From the IMG/VR virus record IMGVR_UViG_3300022752_000059, positions 1-64,000 of that record: a DNA stretch of 64,000 bases; one strand, 5' to 3'. The translations under genes and the position numbers were made by a program. Below are positions 1 to 6,971 of this stretch, piece by piece. This DNA is from a virus. Below the pieces are notes generated by a model, which saw only the letters and a list, made by a program, of their open reading frames with translations, did no database searches and was not told the origin of the DNA. Positions within the stretch are counted from its first letter, which is position 1. The number at the start of each line of letters is the position of its first letter.

Positions 1-22
1 AACAACTGGAGGAGTCACTCTC

Positions 23-439
23 ATGAAAATGGCACCAAGAATGAAGTACACCGAGGATGAGGCACTTCTCTTACAAAACCTTGTAGGAGTCATGTGTGTT
101 TCCGAGTTGTTTGTGAACACCAATGCACGTCACACCACAGACGGCAAGTTCACTACGTCGTTCTTCAAAGAACTGCACCACATTGAGTTTGACGAACATG
201 GTCTCAATGACATGCTCGCCCTGCTCACTGATGTCGTGGAGCGTCTCTACAAAGAGACGTTTTACTCGCACTGGAGGGCAACGTTTCCAAACAAGCAACT
301 CGTACCAGATTCGACGATCGATGGTCTCTGCAACATGCGGATTTTCCAACGTGACCGAATCAAAGAACTCGTGAAAACGACAGCCGATGGGCTGGAGTCT
401 TTGCGACAGCAAAAAACAAACCAAACAGAGGAGGAATAG
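23..439 (+). CDS. Hypothetical protein, 138 aa
   Basis: First gene of a tightly packed rightward operon that enters from outside the window. A GGAGGAG ribosome site about 8 nt upstream supports the first ATG; Met3 and Met7 are possible alternatives. The product looks soluble, mostly helical and charged, with a Gln/Glu-rich C-terminus, no membrane segment and no cysteine cluster. I do not recognise the family. The position ahead of a WhiB gene suggests early expression, which is inference. Confidence 0.75.
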   Translation: MKMAPRMKYTEDEALLLQNLVGVMCVSELFVNTNARHTTDGKFTTSFFKELHHIEFDEHGLNDMLALLTDVVERLYKETFYSHWRATFPNKQLVPDSTIDGLCNMRIFQRDRIKELVKTTADGLESLRQQKTNQTEEE

Positions 440-441
440 CA

Positions 442-759
442 ATGGCAAAGCAAGAGTCATACCTTGTCTTCGATACGAAAGAGGGGAAGGTCAAACTGGT
501 GGCATTGGAGGGATGCCTGTGTGACAGCACGTGGGGGATATTCAATATCCGACGTGTGCTTGAAATAGCGCAGGCGTTTGGATGGGATGGCAAAGTCCCC
601 ACGGACGATGACATCCGAAAAGACACCATGGGATACCACATGCTGTCCGAGGAAGCAACCGAGTGGTTGAACGCCAACGTTGCTGAAGACGGATACATCT
701 TCGGGTGGAACGAGGGGGAGTACTACTACCTTCCTTCGATGAGCGAGGTGTGGTACTGA
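442..759 (+). CDS. Hypothetical protein, 105 aa
   Basis: Begins two bases after the preceding stop; its GGAGG ribosome site lies inside the 3' end of the previous gene, so the two are translationally linked. The product is acidic, rich in Trp and Tyr toward the C-terminus (WNEGEYYYLPS), with no signal peptide or membrane helix. No family recognised. Confidence 0.75.
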   Translation: MAKQESYLVFDTKEGKVKLVALEGCLCDSTWGIFNIRRVLEIAQAFGWDGKVPTDDDIRKDTMGYHMLSEEATEWLNANVAEDGYIFGWNEGEYYYLPSMSEVWY

Positions 760-1007
760 TGTACACCGAAAGAGAACCCAACGACTACAGCATCATCGTG
801 CTGACGTCCGTGGTTGTAAACGGCGACGAATCCCTCGGCACTGGTGTCGACATCGACAATGGCGATGTTGTGACATTCAGGCTGTGGGGCGCCATGGCAA
901 CCCACCTCAACCAACGACTCCAGAATGAGGACGAGGACATCCAACTCGAAATCGAATGGTGGCGTGAAGTGTCACGACTAGATGCAAAGAAAGAGGTAAC
1001 GCTGTGA
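759..1007 (+). CDS. Hypothetical protein, 82 aa
   Basis: I place the start at the ATG that shares a base with the previous stop (TGATG). An in-frame ATG further upstream at 705 would overlap the previous gene heavily and is less likely. The product is small, acidic and probably beta-rich, with no recognised domain. Confidence 0.65.
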   Translation: MYTEREPNDYSIIVLTSVVVNGDESLGTGVDIDNGDVVTFRLWGAMATHLNQRLQNEDEDIQLEIEWWREVSRLDAKKEVTL

Positions 1008-1327
1008 CAACCAAAAAGGTAAATCCCAAAGTCAGCGAGATGGTCGACAGACTGACCGAAGAGCAACAACGAAAGTTGTACGACGGTCTCATGAGGGCAA
1101 TCGCTGAATACCAACCGTCACGATGGGAGCGTTTCATCGATCGACTCCGCCGACCAAAGCGTGTCATCAAAGGCACGCTCGGTTGGGCGGCATTCCTCGG
1201 ACTCTTCGGGGTCGCTGGAGGCATCGAGCAAGACTCGCTCAGCCTCGGGGCAGGTGTTTTACTGCTCCCGATATTGGGCGTAACGCTTCTCTGGGCAATC
1301 GAAGAGTTCAGAGAAGACATTCAGTAA
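1004..1327 (+). CDS. Small membrane protein, two predicted helices
   Basis: GTG start overlapping the previous stop by 4 nt (GTGA). The 107-aa product has a basic, charged first half (residues 1-55) followed by two hydrophobic segments at about 57-74 and 80-99 and a short acidic tail, so both ends probably face the cytoplasm. Such small early membrane proteins in phages can act in exclusion or host takeover, or can be holins; no lysis gene is adjacent here, so I leave the role open. Confidence 0.7.
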   Translation: MTTKKVNPKVSEMVDRLTEEQQRKLYDGLMRAIAEYQPSRWERFIDRLRRPKRVIKGTLGWAAFLGLFGVAGGIEQDSLSLGAGVLLLPILGVTLLWAIEEFREDIQ

Positions 1328-1334
1328 TCAGGTT

Positions 1335-1383
1335 GTGTGGTGTACCACCCGTCCGATAGTTTGGTCGGCGTGGTACACCGCAC
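1335..1383 (+). other. Long inverted repeat between early genes
   Basis: Two 14-nt arms (1335-1348 and 1370-1383) pair perfectly apart from one G-T wobble, enclosing a 21-nt loop that can form a small inner CCG/CGG pairing. It fills the only sizeable gap in the first operon, just before the DUF932-type gene. No T-tract follows, so it is more likely an RNA processing or stability element, an attenuator, or an operator (GTGTACCAC / GTGGTACAC) than a simple terminator. Confidence 0.6.
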
Positions 1384-1422
1384 CACATTCCCGAAATAAC
1401 AACCAACAACAGGAGGCAATCC

Positions 1423-2454
1423 ATGTCACGGGAGACAATGCAATGGCTCAACCAGAACGTTCTGGTGGGCTTCACCAAGGAGAGGGGCAATGCATGGCAC
1501 TACAAAGCGTCACTGCAGGGCACCGAACCAAACCACTACGAGGGAGCAATACCGATCGACGACGTGAAGCGTCGGCTGTTCTTCTGGAACGCCGTCGAAG
1601 CACCAGTGTTCGTTCGAATCGGTGATGAGCGCTCGGAACTGGGGTACAAGTACATCGAGCAAACAGACCGTAAGGCTGTCGTGCGCAACGACAACTGGGA
1701 TGTGCTCGGAATGTTCAAAGAGGGTTACACCATCCACCAGTATGAACAGTGGTTGCTGGGCACCGTCGCTGACATCATCGACGACTCAGACCTACGAATC
1801 GGTTCTGCTGGACTGCTGAAGAGCGGAGGTGTGGCGTGGGTAAGCATCGAACTGCCAGAGACCATCAACACGTCGGTCGGATTCCAAGTCCGTCCGCACC
1901 TGTTGGCGACCACCTCGCACAACGGTTCGCTTGCCACGTCGTTCCTCACGGTGTGCACTGCGGTCGTGTGCGACAACACGCTGACCACAGCGCTCAATGA
2001 AGGAGGTGCAAAGCACACGACCCGCCACAGCAAGCACAGTGGTTTCAAACTCCAGTCGGTGCGTGACGCACTGGGAATCGTTCACACGCTCGCTGACGAC
2101 GTCGTCGGTGAGATTGAGCGACTCTCGGCAATCACTGTCACCAACACCCAGTGGGACGAAATCGTCAACCGTATCGTGCCAATCAGCACGACGATCGACG
2201 TACGTCCGCAGGCTGTGAGCCGTGCCAAGAACAAGCAGGAGGAAATCCGCTCCCTGTACTTGCACGACGAACGAGTCGCACCGTGGACGGGCACCGCTCT
2301 CGGCGTGCTGAATGCGTTCAACACCTACCAGCACCACTCGGTGGGCAAGAACGACACACGTGTTGAGCGCAATGCGTACAACGCACTCACTGGCAAGACC
2401 AGCGAGTTCGACCAGTACGTGCTCAACGTGCTCAACGACGTGGTGTTCGCCTGA
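1423..2454 (+). CDS. DUF932-type phage/plasmid-like protein
   Basis: A 343-aa soluble protein with the layout of the DUF932 (phage/plasmid-like TIGR03299) family: an N-terminal segment resembling the usual 'W...G' opening, a middle part with ETINTSVGFQVRP and a VCTAVVCDNTL segment, and a C-terminal half with NAFNTYQHH near the end. Length is typical. The biochemical role of the family is not established, although members are common in phages and plasmids, often near replication or antirestriction genes. It starts at an ATG after AGGAGG and ends overlapping the WhiB start (TGATG), so the two are probably co-translated. Confidence 0.75.
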   Translation: MSRETMQWLNQNVLVGFTKERGNAWHYKASLQGTEPNHYEGAIPIDDVKRRLFFWNAVEAPVFVRIGDERSELGYKYIEQTDRKAVVRNDNWDVLGMFKEGYTIHQYEQWLLGTVADIIDDSDLRIGSAGLLKSGGVAWVSIELPETINTSVGFQVRPHLLATTSHNGSLATSFLTVCTAVVCDNTLTTALNEGGAKHTTRHSKHSGFKLQSVRDALGIVHTLADDVVGEIERLSAITVTNTQWDEIVNRIVPISTTIDVRPQAVSRAKNKQEEIRSLYLHDERVAPWTGTALGVLNAFNTYQHHSVGKNDTRVERNAYNALTGKTSEFDQYVLNVLNDVVFA

Positions 2455-2810
2455 TGAGTGACCAAGAGGTTGAGGTGGGGGCGGAAGCCCCCACCGACCT
2501 TGCGGAGCAGTACGAACTACCGTCGTTGCACTTCGTTGACAACGGCTGGTACGAGAAGGCTCAATGCAAGGGACAGACGGACAAGTTCCTGTTCAAGAGG
2601 TACCGAGGAATCAACGGTCGTGCCCTCAGCGAACGGGTGCAGGAAGCCAAACTAATCTGTGTTGGATGCCCAGTGCAGATGCGGTGTCTTCGCTTCGCAG
2701 TGAAGAATCACATCAAGTTTGGTATTTGGGGCGGTGTAGATATTGAGACACTGCACAACGTCAAACACAAGCGTTCAGTGCTTGCGAAGTTACGAGAATT
2801 GCTCGAGTAG
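2454..2810 (+). CDS. WhiB-family iron-sulfur transcription regulator
   Basis: The 118-aa product has the WhiB signature: four cysteines at 38, 69, 72 and 78 (C-x30-C-x2-C-x5-C) that would bind a [4Fe-4S] cluster, then the G-[IVM]-W-G-G turn at 90-94 and a basic C-terminal helix (KHKRSVLAK) suited to DNA contact. WhiB proteins act with the host primary sigma factor. A phage WhiB from mycobacteriophage TM4 is known to interfere with host WhiB2 and cell division, so a host-takeover role is plausible. It is last in the rightward operon and its end overlaps the convergent glycosyltransferase gene by 21 nt. Confidence 0.93.
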   Translation: MSDQEVEVGAEAPTDLAEQYELPSLHFVDNGWYEKAQCKGQTDKFLFKRYRGINGRALSERVQEAKLICVGCPVQMRCLRFAVKNHIKFGIWGGVDIETLHNVKHKRSVLAKLRELLE

Positions 2811-3857
2811 CGAGCGGAGGGTGTGGGCACCCGTATCGATATGGCGTGCCCACACTTTCTCCCTAAGCAATGCACCTTCTTCAGCCCTAGCGCTCGGGCT
2901 CTTGAGAGCGTTGAGATGACGAATCCAATCTTTAGGTCGTTTTGCGACTCGTCCAGCACCCCAATCCTTTTGCAATGATACGTATGACGGCAGTGCCGAG
3001 GCAACCCAAGGGATGCCCGACGCCGAATACTCAAGAAGTTTGATGTCGCTCTTTGCGTAATTGAACGGTGTGTCGCTCAACGGAGCGATGCCCACGTGCA
3101 TGTCAAGTAGCGACGGGTAGTCGATTGCGTCGACGGCGGGCTTTGTGTTGACGAGGTGGTGCGATACTTTAAGTATCTCGTGCACGGGTGTGGCATGTGC
3201 ATAGTGCCCGCTGTGTTGAAAACGAATCTCCCCACGTTGAATCATGGGAGCCAAGAGACTGGCAACCGTCTCAAGGTCTCCAGAACGGTGACTCGTGGCG
3301 CCGACCCATCCCACCAATGGTGTTTGGTCGTCGGTGTGCACGACTGGGGTGAAGCGCTCGACATCCACAGTGTTGGGAGCCACGACGATCGGACACTTGA
3401 CCCAGTCGCTGATGCGCTCCTGCAGATACTTAGTGGAAACGAGTACGAGGTCACTGCGTGCGAGCACCTTCTTGTAATGGTTTCGGTTCTCGTTTGGATT
3501 GCGCTTTGGATGTGAAGACCAGAAGGCGTCATTCCTCGGGTCAAGTCCCCAGTACCAATCGTCCAAATCGTTGATGACGTATTGCCCCTGTGCTTGAGCC
3601 AGTTTGATGTGTTCTGGGAGATTCCCATGCATGAGGCGCTGAAGCACCACGATGTCAACGTCAACCATTTCATTGACATCGTCGATGATCGAGAAATGGG
3701 TGCGGTTCCATGCCAGAGTGCCTGAGACGACGAGGTGGTCTCCCAACTTGTCCAAATATTGACCTAGGCGAGCCCACCCAGAACCTCCCCAATGTGATTT
3801 GCCGTCTTTGGCTTTATGGGCGGAGAGATAATCACCGCTGGCGATTCCGATTCTCAT
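2790..3857 (-). CDS. Glycosyltransferase, GT-B fold (GT4-like)
   Basis: A 355-aa protein with two Rossmann-like halves. The C-terminal half has typical GT4 elements: PNTVDVERF (161-169), the start of the donor-binding domain GWVGATSHR (183-191), and the donor-site stretch around APLSDTPFNYAKSD (258-271) with KLLEYSASG containing the conserved Glu (about 276). The N-terminal half carries an Asp/Trp-rich NDLDDWYWGLD motif. It probably transfers a sugar from a nucleotide-sugar donor to a virion protein, DNA base or host glycan; the acceptor cannot be told. It is the last gene of a leftward run, starting with an ATGA overlap after a small zinc-ribbon gene. Confidence 0.85.
   Translation of the reverse strand: MRIGIASGDYLSAHKAKDGKSHWGGSGWARLGQYLDKLGDHLVVSGTLAWNRTHFSIIDDVNEMVDVDIVVLQRLMHGNLPEHIKLAQAQGQYVINDLDDWYWGLDPRNDAFWSSHPKRNPNENRNHYKKVLARSDLVLVSTKYLQERISDWVKCPIVVAPNTVDVERFTPVVHTDDQTPLVGWVGATSHRSGDLETVASLLAPMIQRGEIRFQHSGHYAHATPVHEILKVSHHLVNTKPAVDAIDYPSLLDMHVGIAPLSDTPFNYAKSDIKLLEYSASGIPWVASALPSYVSLQKDWGAGRVAKRPKDWIRHLNALKSPSARAEEGALLREKVWARHIDTGAHTLRSLLEQFS
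2821..2860 (+). terminator. Probable terminator of the first rightward operon
   Basis: GTGTGGGCAC (2821-2830) and GTGCCCACAC (2846-2855) form a perfect 10-bp stem whose 15-nt loop can pair further (CC/GG and TAT/ATA), followed by TTTCT. It lies 11 nt past the WhiB stop and inside the 3' coding end of the opposing glycosyltransferase, fitting termination of rightward transcription. The T-run is short, so strength is uncertain. Confidence 0.55.
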
Positions 3858-4012
3858 TCGGTCACCTCAAGTGGTAGCCACTTCTCCTTGCGGGAACTCC
3901 CACCACACCTGTGCATCGGTGGCTCGCTGAGAGCCACGTATACAACCAAGGACTGGTCGCAGTTAGGGCAGGAATACTTTGTTGCTTTCTTCTTCTTGTC
4001 GTCGGTGGTCAT
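3854..4012 (-). CDS. Small zinc-ribbon protein, 52 aa
   Basis: A short gene fitted exactly between its neighbours by 4-nt ATGA overlaps on both sides, strong evidence that it is real. The product begins with an Asp/Lys-rich stretch, then has a CPNC knuckle near residues 15-18 and a single CGG near 36, suggesting partial zinc binding. Function unknown; such proteins often bind nucleic acid or act as protein adaptors. Confidence 0.7.
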   Translation of the reverse strand: MTTDDKKKKATKYSCPNCDQSLVVYVALSEPPMHRCGGSSRKEKWLPLEVTE

Positions 4013-4218
4013 TGTGCTTGTTTCCACGGGCGCCAGTCTCTGAGGAAGGCATTAATCTCACGTGCATCCCAAATTGGGGTGGCGGCAAGAACAAGCACGG
4101 GTTTTGGGAACTTCTTGTTTTTACGCAGGGCGTGGATGCGTTGTTTACTGACGCCCAGAGCCTTGGCAACCTCGCTGGTTCCTAAAATCTCTTCTGGTTT
4201 CAATGTGTAGTGTTCCAT
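4009..4218 (-). CDS. AlpA/excisionase-like helix-turn-helix protein
   Basis: The 69-aa product carries a MerR/AlpA-type winged HTH: GTSEVAKALGVSKQRIHALRK (about residues 13-33), then a wing and the closing helix DAREINAFLRDW. Small proteins of this class serve as excisionases or local transcription regulators. No integrase is in view, so regulation is the safer reading. It overlaps the following zinc-ribbon gene by 4 nt. Confidence 0.75.
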   Translation of the reverse strand: MEHYTLKPEEILGTSEVAKALGVSKQRIHALRKNKKFPKPVLVLAATPIWDAREINAFLRDWRPWKQAQ

Positions 4219-4259
4219 GGCGTACAGCGTACACGTCGATCGTGTACAACGTCAACGAA

Positions 4260-4835
4260 CTACGGGCTCCAATGTCCGAGTCCGCCGTTGTCGTACAGAT
4301 AGCGAGCGACCGCCAGATTGCAGTCAATATCAAACAGCACAGTCATGTCTCCCTTTGATGTCCCGCAAACATTCGCTGTGACCGTCCGCCACGTGCTGTT
4401 GATTTGCAAGAGACCGTAGTCCTGAGACTTGTCACGGTTCAGGGTCTTGTTGTGGGCATTGACGAGGCAACGGCTCTCTCTCCATGCGATATACGAGAAC
4501 ACTTTGACGGGCAGTCCGTACTGGGCGAATTTGTCTTCCCACTGCGGACAGCGCATGGTGAGGTCGGATGGGATGCGCTTTCGTGGCGTGTCCTGCACCA
4601 GCGGTTGCGGAAGGGTAGTCGTCGTTGGGGCTGGTTTGGTCGTGGTCGTAGATTCCACGGGGATTGGCTCAATTTGGGTAATGACAGCGTCGGTGGTAGT
4701 GGTTTCTACCTTGCTGACCGTCTCCGCAAACAGCGAACCAAAGACGAGTGTGTATATGACTGCAAATGGGACTAGCGCTTTCTCTAACAACTTCTCTCCT
4801 AACGTTGGCGGATAAAGCAAGACGCCCCAAGCCAA
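4260..4835 (-). CDS. Membrane-anchored lysozyme-like (SLT) protein
   Basis: The 191-aa product has one hydrophobic segment (about 17-37), a Thr/Pro-rich linker (about 43-84) of the kind that crosses cell wall, and a C-terminal goose-lysozyme/SLT-like domain: the presumed catalytic Glu in AWRESRC (Glu120), YGLLQINSTW (140-149) and a closing ARYLYDNGGLGHW. It should cut the glycan strands of peptidoglycan while tethered to, or exported through, the host membrane. It sits far from the VanY endolysin, in the left-hand gene set next to WhiB, so it may remodel the wall rather than lyse the cell. Four cysteines in the domain (96, 123, 157, 172) could form disulfides outside the cell. Confidence 0.85.
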   Translation of the reverse strand: MAWGVLLYPPTLGEKLLEKALVPFAVIYTLVFGSLFAETVSKVETTTTDAVITQIEPIPVESTTTTKPAPTTTTLPQPLVQDTPRKRIPSDLTMRCPQWEDKFAQYGLPVKVFSYIAWRESRCLVNAHNKTLNRDKSQDYGLLQINSTWRTVTANVCGTSKGDMTVLFDIDCNLAVARYLYDNGGLGHWSP

Positions 4836-4870
4836 ACCTTTCGGTGCTGTCTTGGAGCGTTACTTCTAGT

Positions 4871-5296
4871 TTACTGGTCGTTAGGCGGAATCAACGTAAA
4901 CTTTAACTTTTCCAAGTCGGTCAATTCATCGATCATTTTAGGAATCTTCTCAATGTTTGTTTTTTCAATCTTCTGAGCGTGCGCTTTAAAGCATTCTGGG
5001 CATCGGCAACCTTGTCGATAACGCACCCACGTACCGTGTGGACGTAAGGCATTCTTCTTTGGGGTTGTCGTATTGAGCACCGTGCGTTCTTGCGGTGTGA
5101 GTCCACCCCACATGCCGTGCTTTTCTTCACGCCCGTTTTCTAAGCACTTCCTCCATACGGGACATTGTCGGCAAACTAATCGTGCAATTGAGTAATACGA
5201 TTCGGGGTTGTCCGCTTCGAGTGGTGGAAACCAGAGGTCGATGTGCCGTTCTTTGCAAAGGGCGTCGTGCCTCCAGTTTCCACCAGTCGATTTCAA
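4871..5296 (-). CDS. WhiB-family regulator with Cys-containing extension
   Basis: Residues 1-75 are a full WhiB domain: cysteines at 14, 42, 45 and 51 for a [4Fe-4S] cluster and the GMWGG turn at 61-65 followed by LTPQER. Unlike the first WhiB, it continues with an extension of about 65 residues containing HGTWVRYRQGCRCPECFKAH (87-106), three more cysteines that resemble a small phage/actinobacterial motif of unknown role and may form a second metal site. A charged helical tail ends the 141-aa protein. It overlaps the previous gene's stop by 4 nt. Confidence 0.9.
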   Translation of the reverse strand: MKSTGGNWRHDALCKERHIDLWFPPLEADNPESYYSIARLVCRQCPVWRKCLENGREEKHGMWGGLTPQERTVLNTTTPKKNALRPHGTWVRYRQGCRCPECFKAHAQKIEKTNIEKIPKMIDELTDLEKLKFTLIPPNDQ

Positions 5297-5670
5297 CGGA
5301 GATACGGCTTTGACTGCTTAAGTGACTTCGCTCCCTCCACGAGCGATGGGTCGATGCGACCAATGGTGAGTTCTGCCTCCAGCAGATGTTTATTGAGTTT
5401 GCGCTCAGTGATGCGATTCCACTGGGCAGTGGTCAACGTGGACTCCAGCACCGACTCGTTCCATACGGTGGTGTTGGATTGGATGAGGTTGATCTTTCCG
5501 AGGGACGTGGTCAAGGACGTCAGACCTTGCTCACGAAACTCGGCAATGATTGCCTCGTCCACTTTTGCCAGTTGTTCGGTGAGTTCGTCAAGTTGCCTCT
5601 TCAACAACTGTCGGGACTCAATGGTTGTTACAAGTGCCTCCGCTTTGCGGTCGGCTGGTTTGGTTGTCAT
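5293..5670 (-). CDS. Hypothetical protein with N-terminal coiled coil
   Basis: I prefer the ATG giving MTTKPADRKAE; an upstream in-frame start at 5706 would overlap the preceding gene by about 23 nt. The 125-aa product begins with a helix of heptad character (about 15-50, ESRQLLKRQLDELTEQLAK) followed by a beta-rich part and a basic tail. It is similar in layout, though not clearly in sequence, to the protein at 21901-22314 in the replication module. Function unknown. Confidence 0.7.
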   Translation of the reverse strand: MTTKPADRKAEALVTTIESRQLLKRQLDELTEQLAKVDEAIIAEFREQGLTSLTTSLGKINLIQSNTTVWNESVLESTLTTAQWNRITERKLNKHLLEAELTIGRIDPSLVEGAKSLKQSKPYLR

Positions 5671-5683
5671 GGATAACACGGTA

Positions 5684-6064
5684 TCAGACGGGTGTATCAG
5701 AGTCAAACAATAAATCGTTGACCCTGTTGTCCCTTAGCGGGCGCAATGCGCCCTCCACGGCGTTGTAAATGGCTTCACGCAACGAATCAAACTGCTTGGT
5801 CAAGAGAAGGTTCTCATTCTTAACTCGTATGGATTCGTTTATGGTGTCGATGACCTTTTCCCATCCACCGAGAAGCACTTCGATTTTTGACATACCGCAC
5901 TTCTCTTCAAAGTCACGGATGGTTATCGGGGACGTCGAGCAAAGCAACGAAGGCAATGCAGCGATGACGGCAGTCAACCTCGAGCATTCCCTGCCAAGCG
6001 CATCTGCGTATGACAAATGGTTAGAGGTCTTGGCGGGTGACACAATCCCATCCACATGCGGCAT
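5684..6064 (-). CDS. Hypothetical protein, about 126 aa
   Basis: The start is uncertain: TTG at 6079, ATG at 6064 or GTG at 6043 are all in frame, and all overlap the preceding gene. The C-terminal half is helical with coiled-coil character (SIRVKNENLLLTKQFDSLREAI). No recognised domain, signal peptide or membrane segment. Confidence 0.6.
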   Translation of the reverse strand: MPHVDGIVSPAKTSNHLSYADALGRECSRLTAVIAALPSLLCSTSPITIRDFEEKCGMSKIEVLLGGWEKVIDTINESIRVKNENLLLTKQFDSLREAIYNAVEGALRPLRDNRVNDLLFDSDTPV

Positions 6065-6320
6065 AGCCAATATTGTCAACCCAGTGATCTTTCTTCTCTG
6101 GGCTCCACGTAGTGCGTGAAATCTTCAGCAGTTGCATCATGACTGCGACGTCATGTGGCTTGAGAATCAAACCTTTTCGTCGTTCCATGATGCGGAGGAG
6201 ATACGTTTCCCAGAACTCGGCTGTGGTGGCAAAGTCTTGGATGGGGTCTCCGTAATCAGCATTCCTGTCGCCGTTGACAAGGTTGTCTGCTTCTTTGACT
6301 ACTTCACTGCGGGCGTTCAT
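6021..6320 (-). CDS. DUF6378-like small phage protein
   Basis: A 99-aa protein whose opening, EADNLVNGDRNADYGDP followed by F-x-x-T-A-x-x-W and MMQLLKISR, matches my memory of the DUF6378 family of phage proteins; the family's role is unknown. The start is the ATG overlapping the preceding stop (ATGA); a longer in-frame extension to 6425 lies inside the neighbour and is not needed. Confidence 0.75.
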   Translation of the reverse strand: MNARSEVVKEADNLVNGDRNADYGDPIQDFATTAEFWETYLLRIMERRKGLILKPHDVAVMMQLLKISRTTWSPEKKDHWVDNIGYAACGWDCVTRQDL

Positions 6321-6934
6321 GCGTTTACCTTCCTCTTGGCAATGTTTCTGTTGTACTTGAGAACGAACTCGAAAAAGTTGTACATGAGAACTACACGACG
6401 CTTCGTGGCGTGGTGACGGTTCCAAGGCTGATCGTAGAGGAATGCAAGAACTCCAATTTCTTCCAAGGCTTTGAAGTTGTCCACGCTGTCTTCAATCATC
6501 GCAATCTCGTATTCGGGGCAGTACTTATCCCCGTAATAGGTGCGGACGTGGTGAGCAATGTCGGTCTTCATGGGAGTGAATACGAGGGTGTCATACTTGA
6601 TTCCCCAACGTTCCAACCATTCTGCAGTTTGCTCTTCGGCTTCCTTTGGTCGGTTAGTGACGATGTGTACTCGGTAGTTCTGGGCAGAGAACTTGTTGAC
6701 AATCTCTTTGACCGATGGCTCGGGCGGATACTGGGCGAACAAGTTGGCGTCTTTGGTTCCGTCAATAATCCACTGCTCAAATTCCTCCGATGACAAGCCC
6801 CATTCTCTGTAGAACTCCCATGTCGTTGGCTCGGGGAGATCGTCACGCCCCATCCTGTTTGATGCGTACTCATAGAACGCTTTGGAGAATGGATAGCAGA
6901 CCCCGTCAAGGTCAATGCCGATGTCAGTAATCAT
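6317..6934 (-). CDS. HAD-family 5'(3')-deoxyribonucleotidase
   Basis: The 205-aa product has the HAD signatures: motif I DLDGV (8-12) with nucleophile Asp8 and acid Asp10, motif II in HIVTNRP (90-96), and motif IV in IEDSVDN (147-153). This matches the NT5C/YorS type that dephosphorylates deoxynucleoside monophosphates. In a phage it may adjust nucleotide pools or recycle host DNA. It is followed with an ATGA overlap by the DUF6378-like gene. Confidence 0.88.
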   Translation of the reverse strand: MITDIGIDLDGVCYPFSKAFYEYASNRMGRDDLPEPTTWEFYREWGLSSEEFEQWIIDGTKDANLFAQYPPEPSVKEIVNKFSAQNYRVHIVTNRPKEAEEQTAEWLERWGIKYDTLVFTPMKTDIAHHVRTYYGDKYCPEYEIAMIEDSVDNFKALEEIGVLAFLYDQPWNRHHATKRRVVLMYNFFEFVLKYNRNIAKRKVNA

Positions 6935-6971
6935 GAGGACAGAGAGATTACCTGTCCAACTATTGCTACTG

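Noticed and set aside
360-698. Leftward frame opposite the first two genes
   Set aside because: Does not fit gene spacing, while the rightward genes have ribosome sites and 1-4-nt junctions.
4009-4218. Temperate lifestyle marker (excisionase)
   Set aside because: The HTH could be an excisionase but no integrase, attachment site or immunity repressor is visible, so a regulator is more likely.
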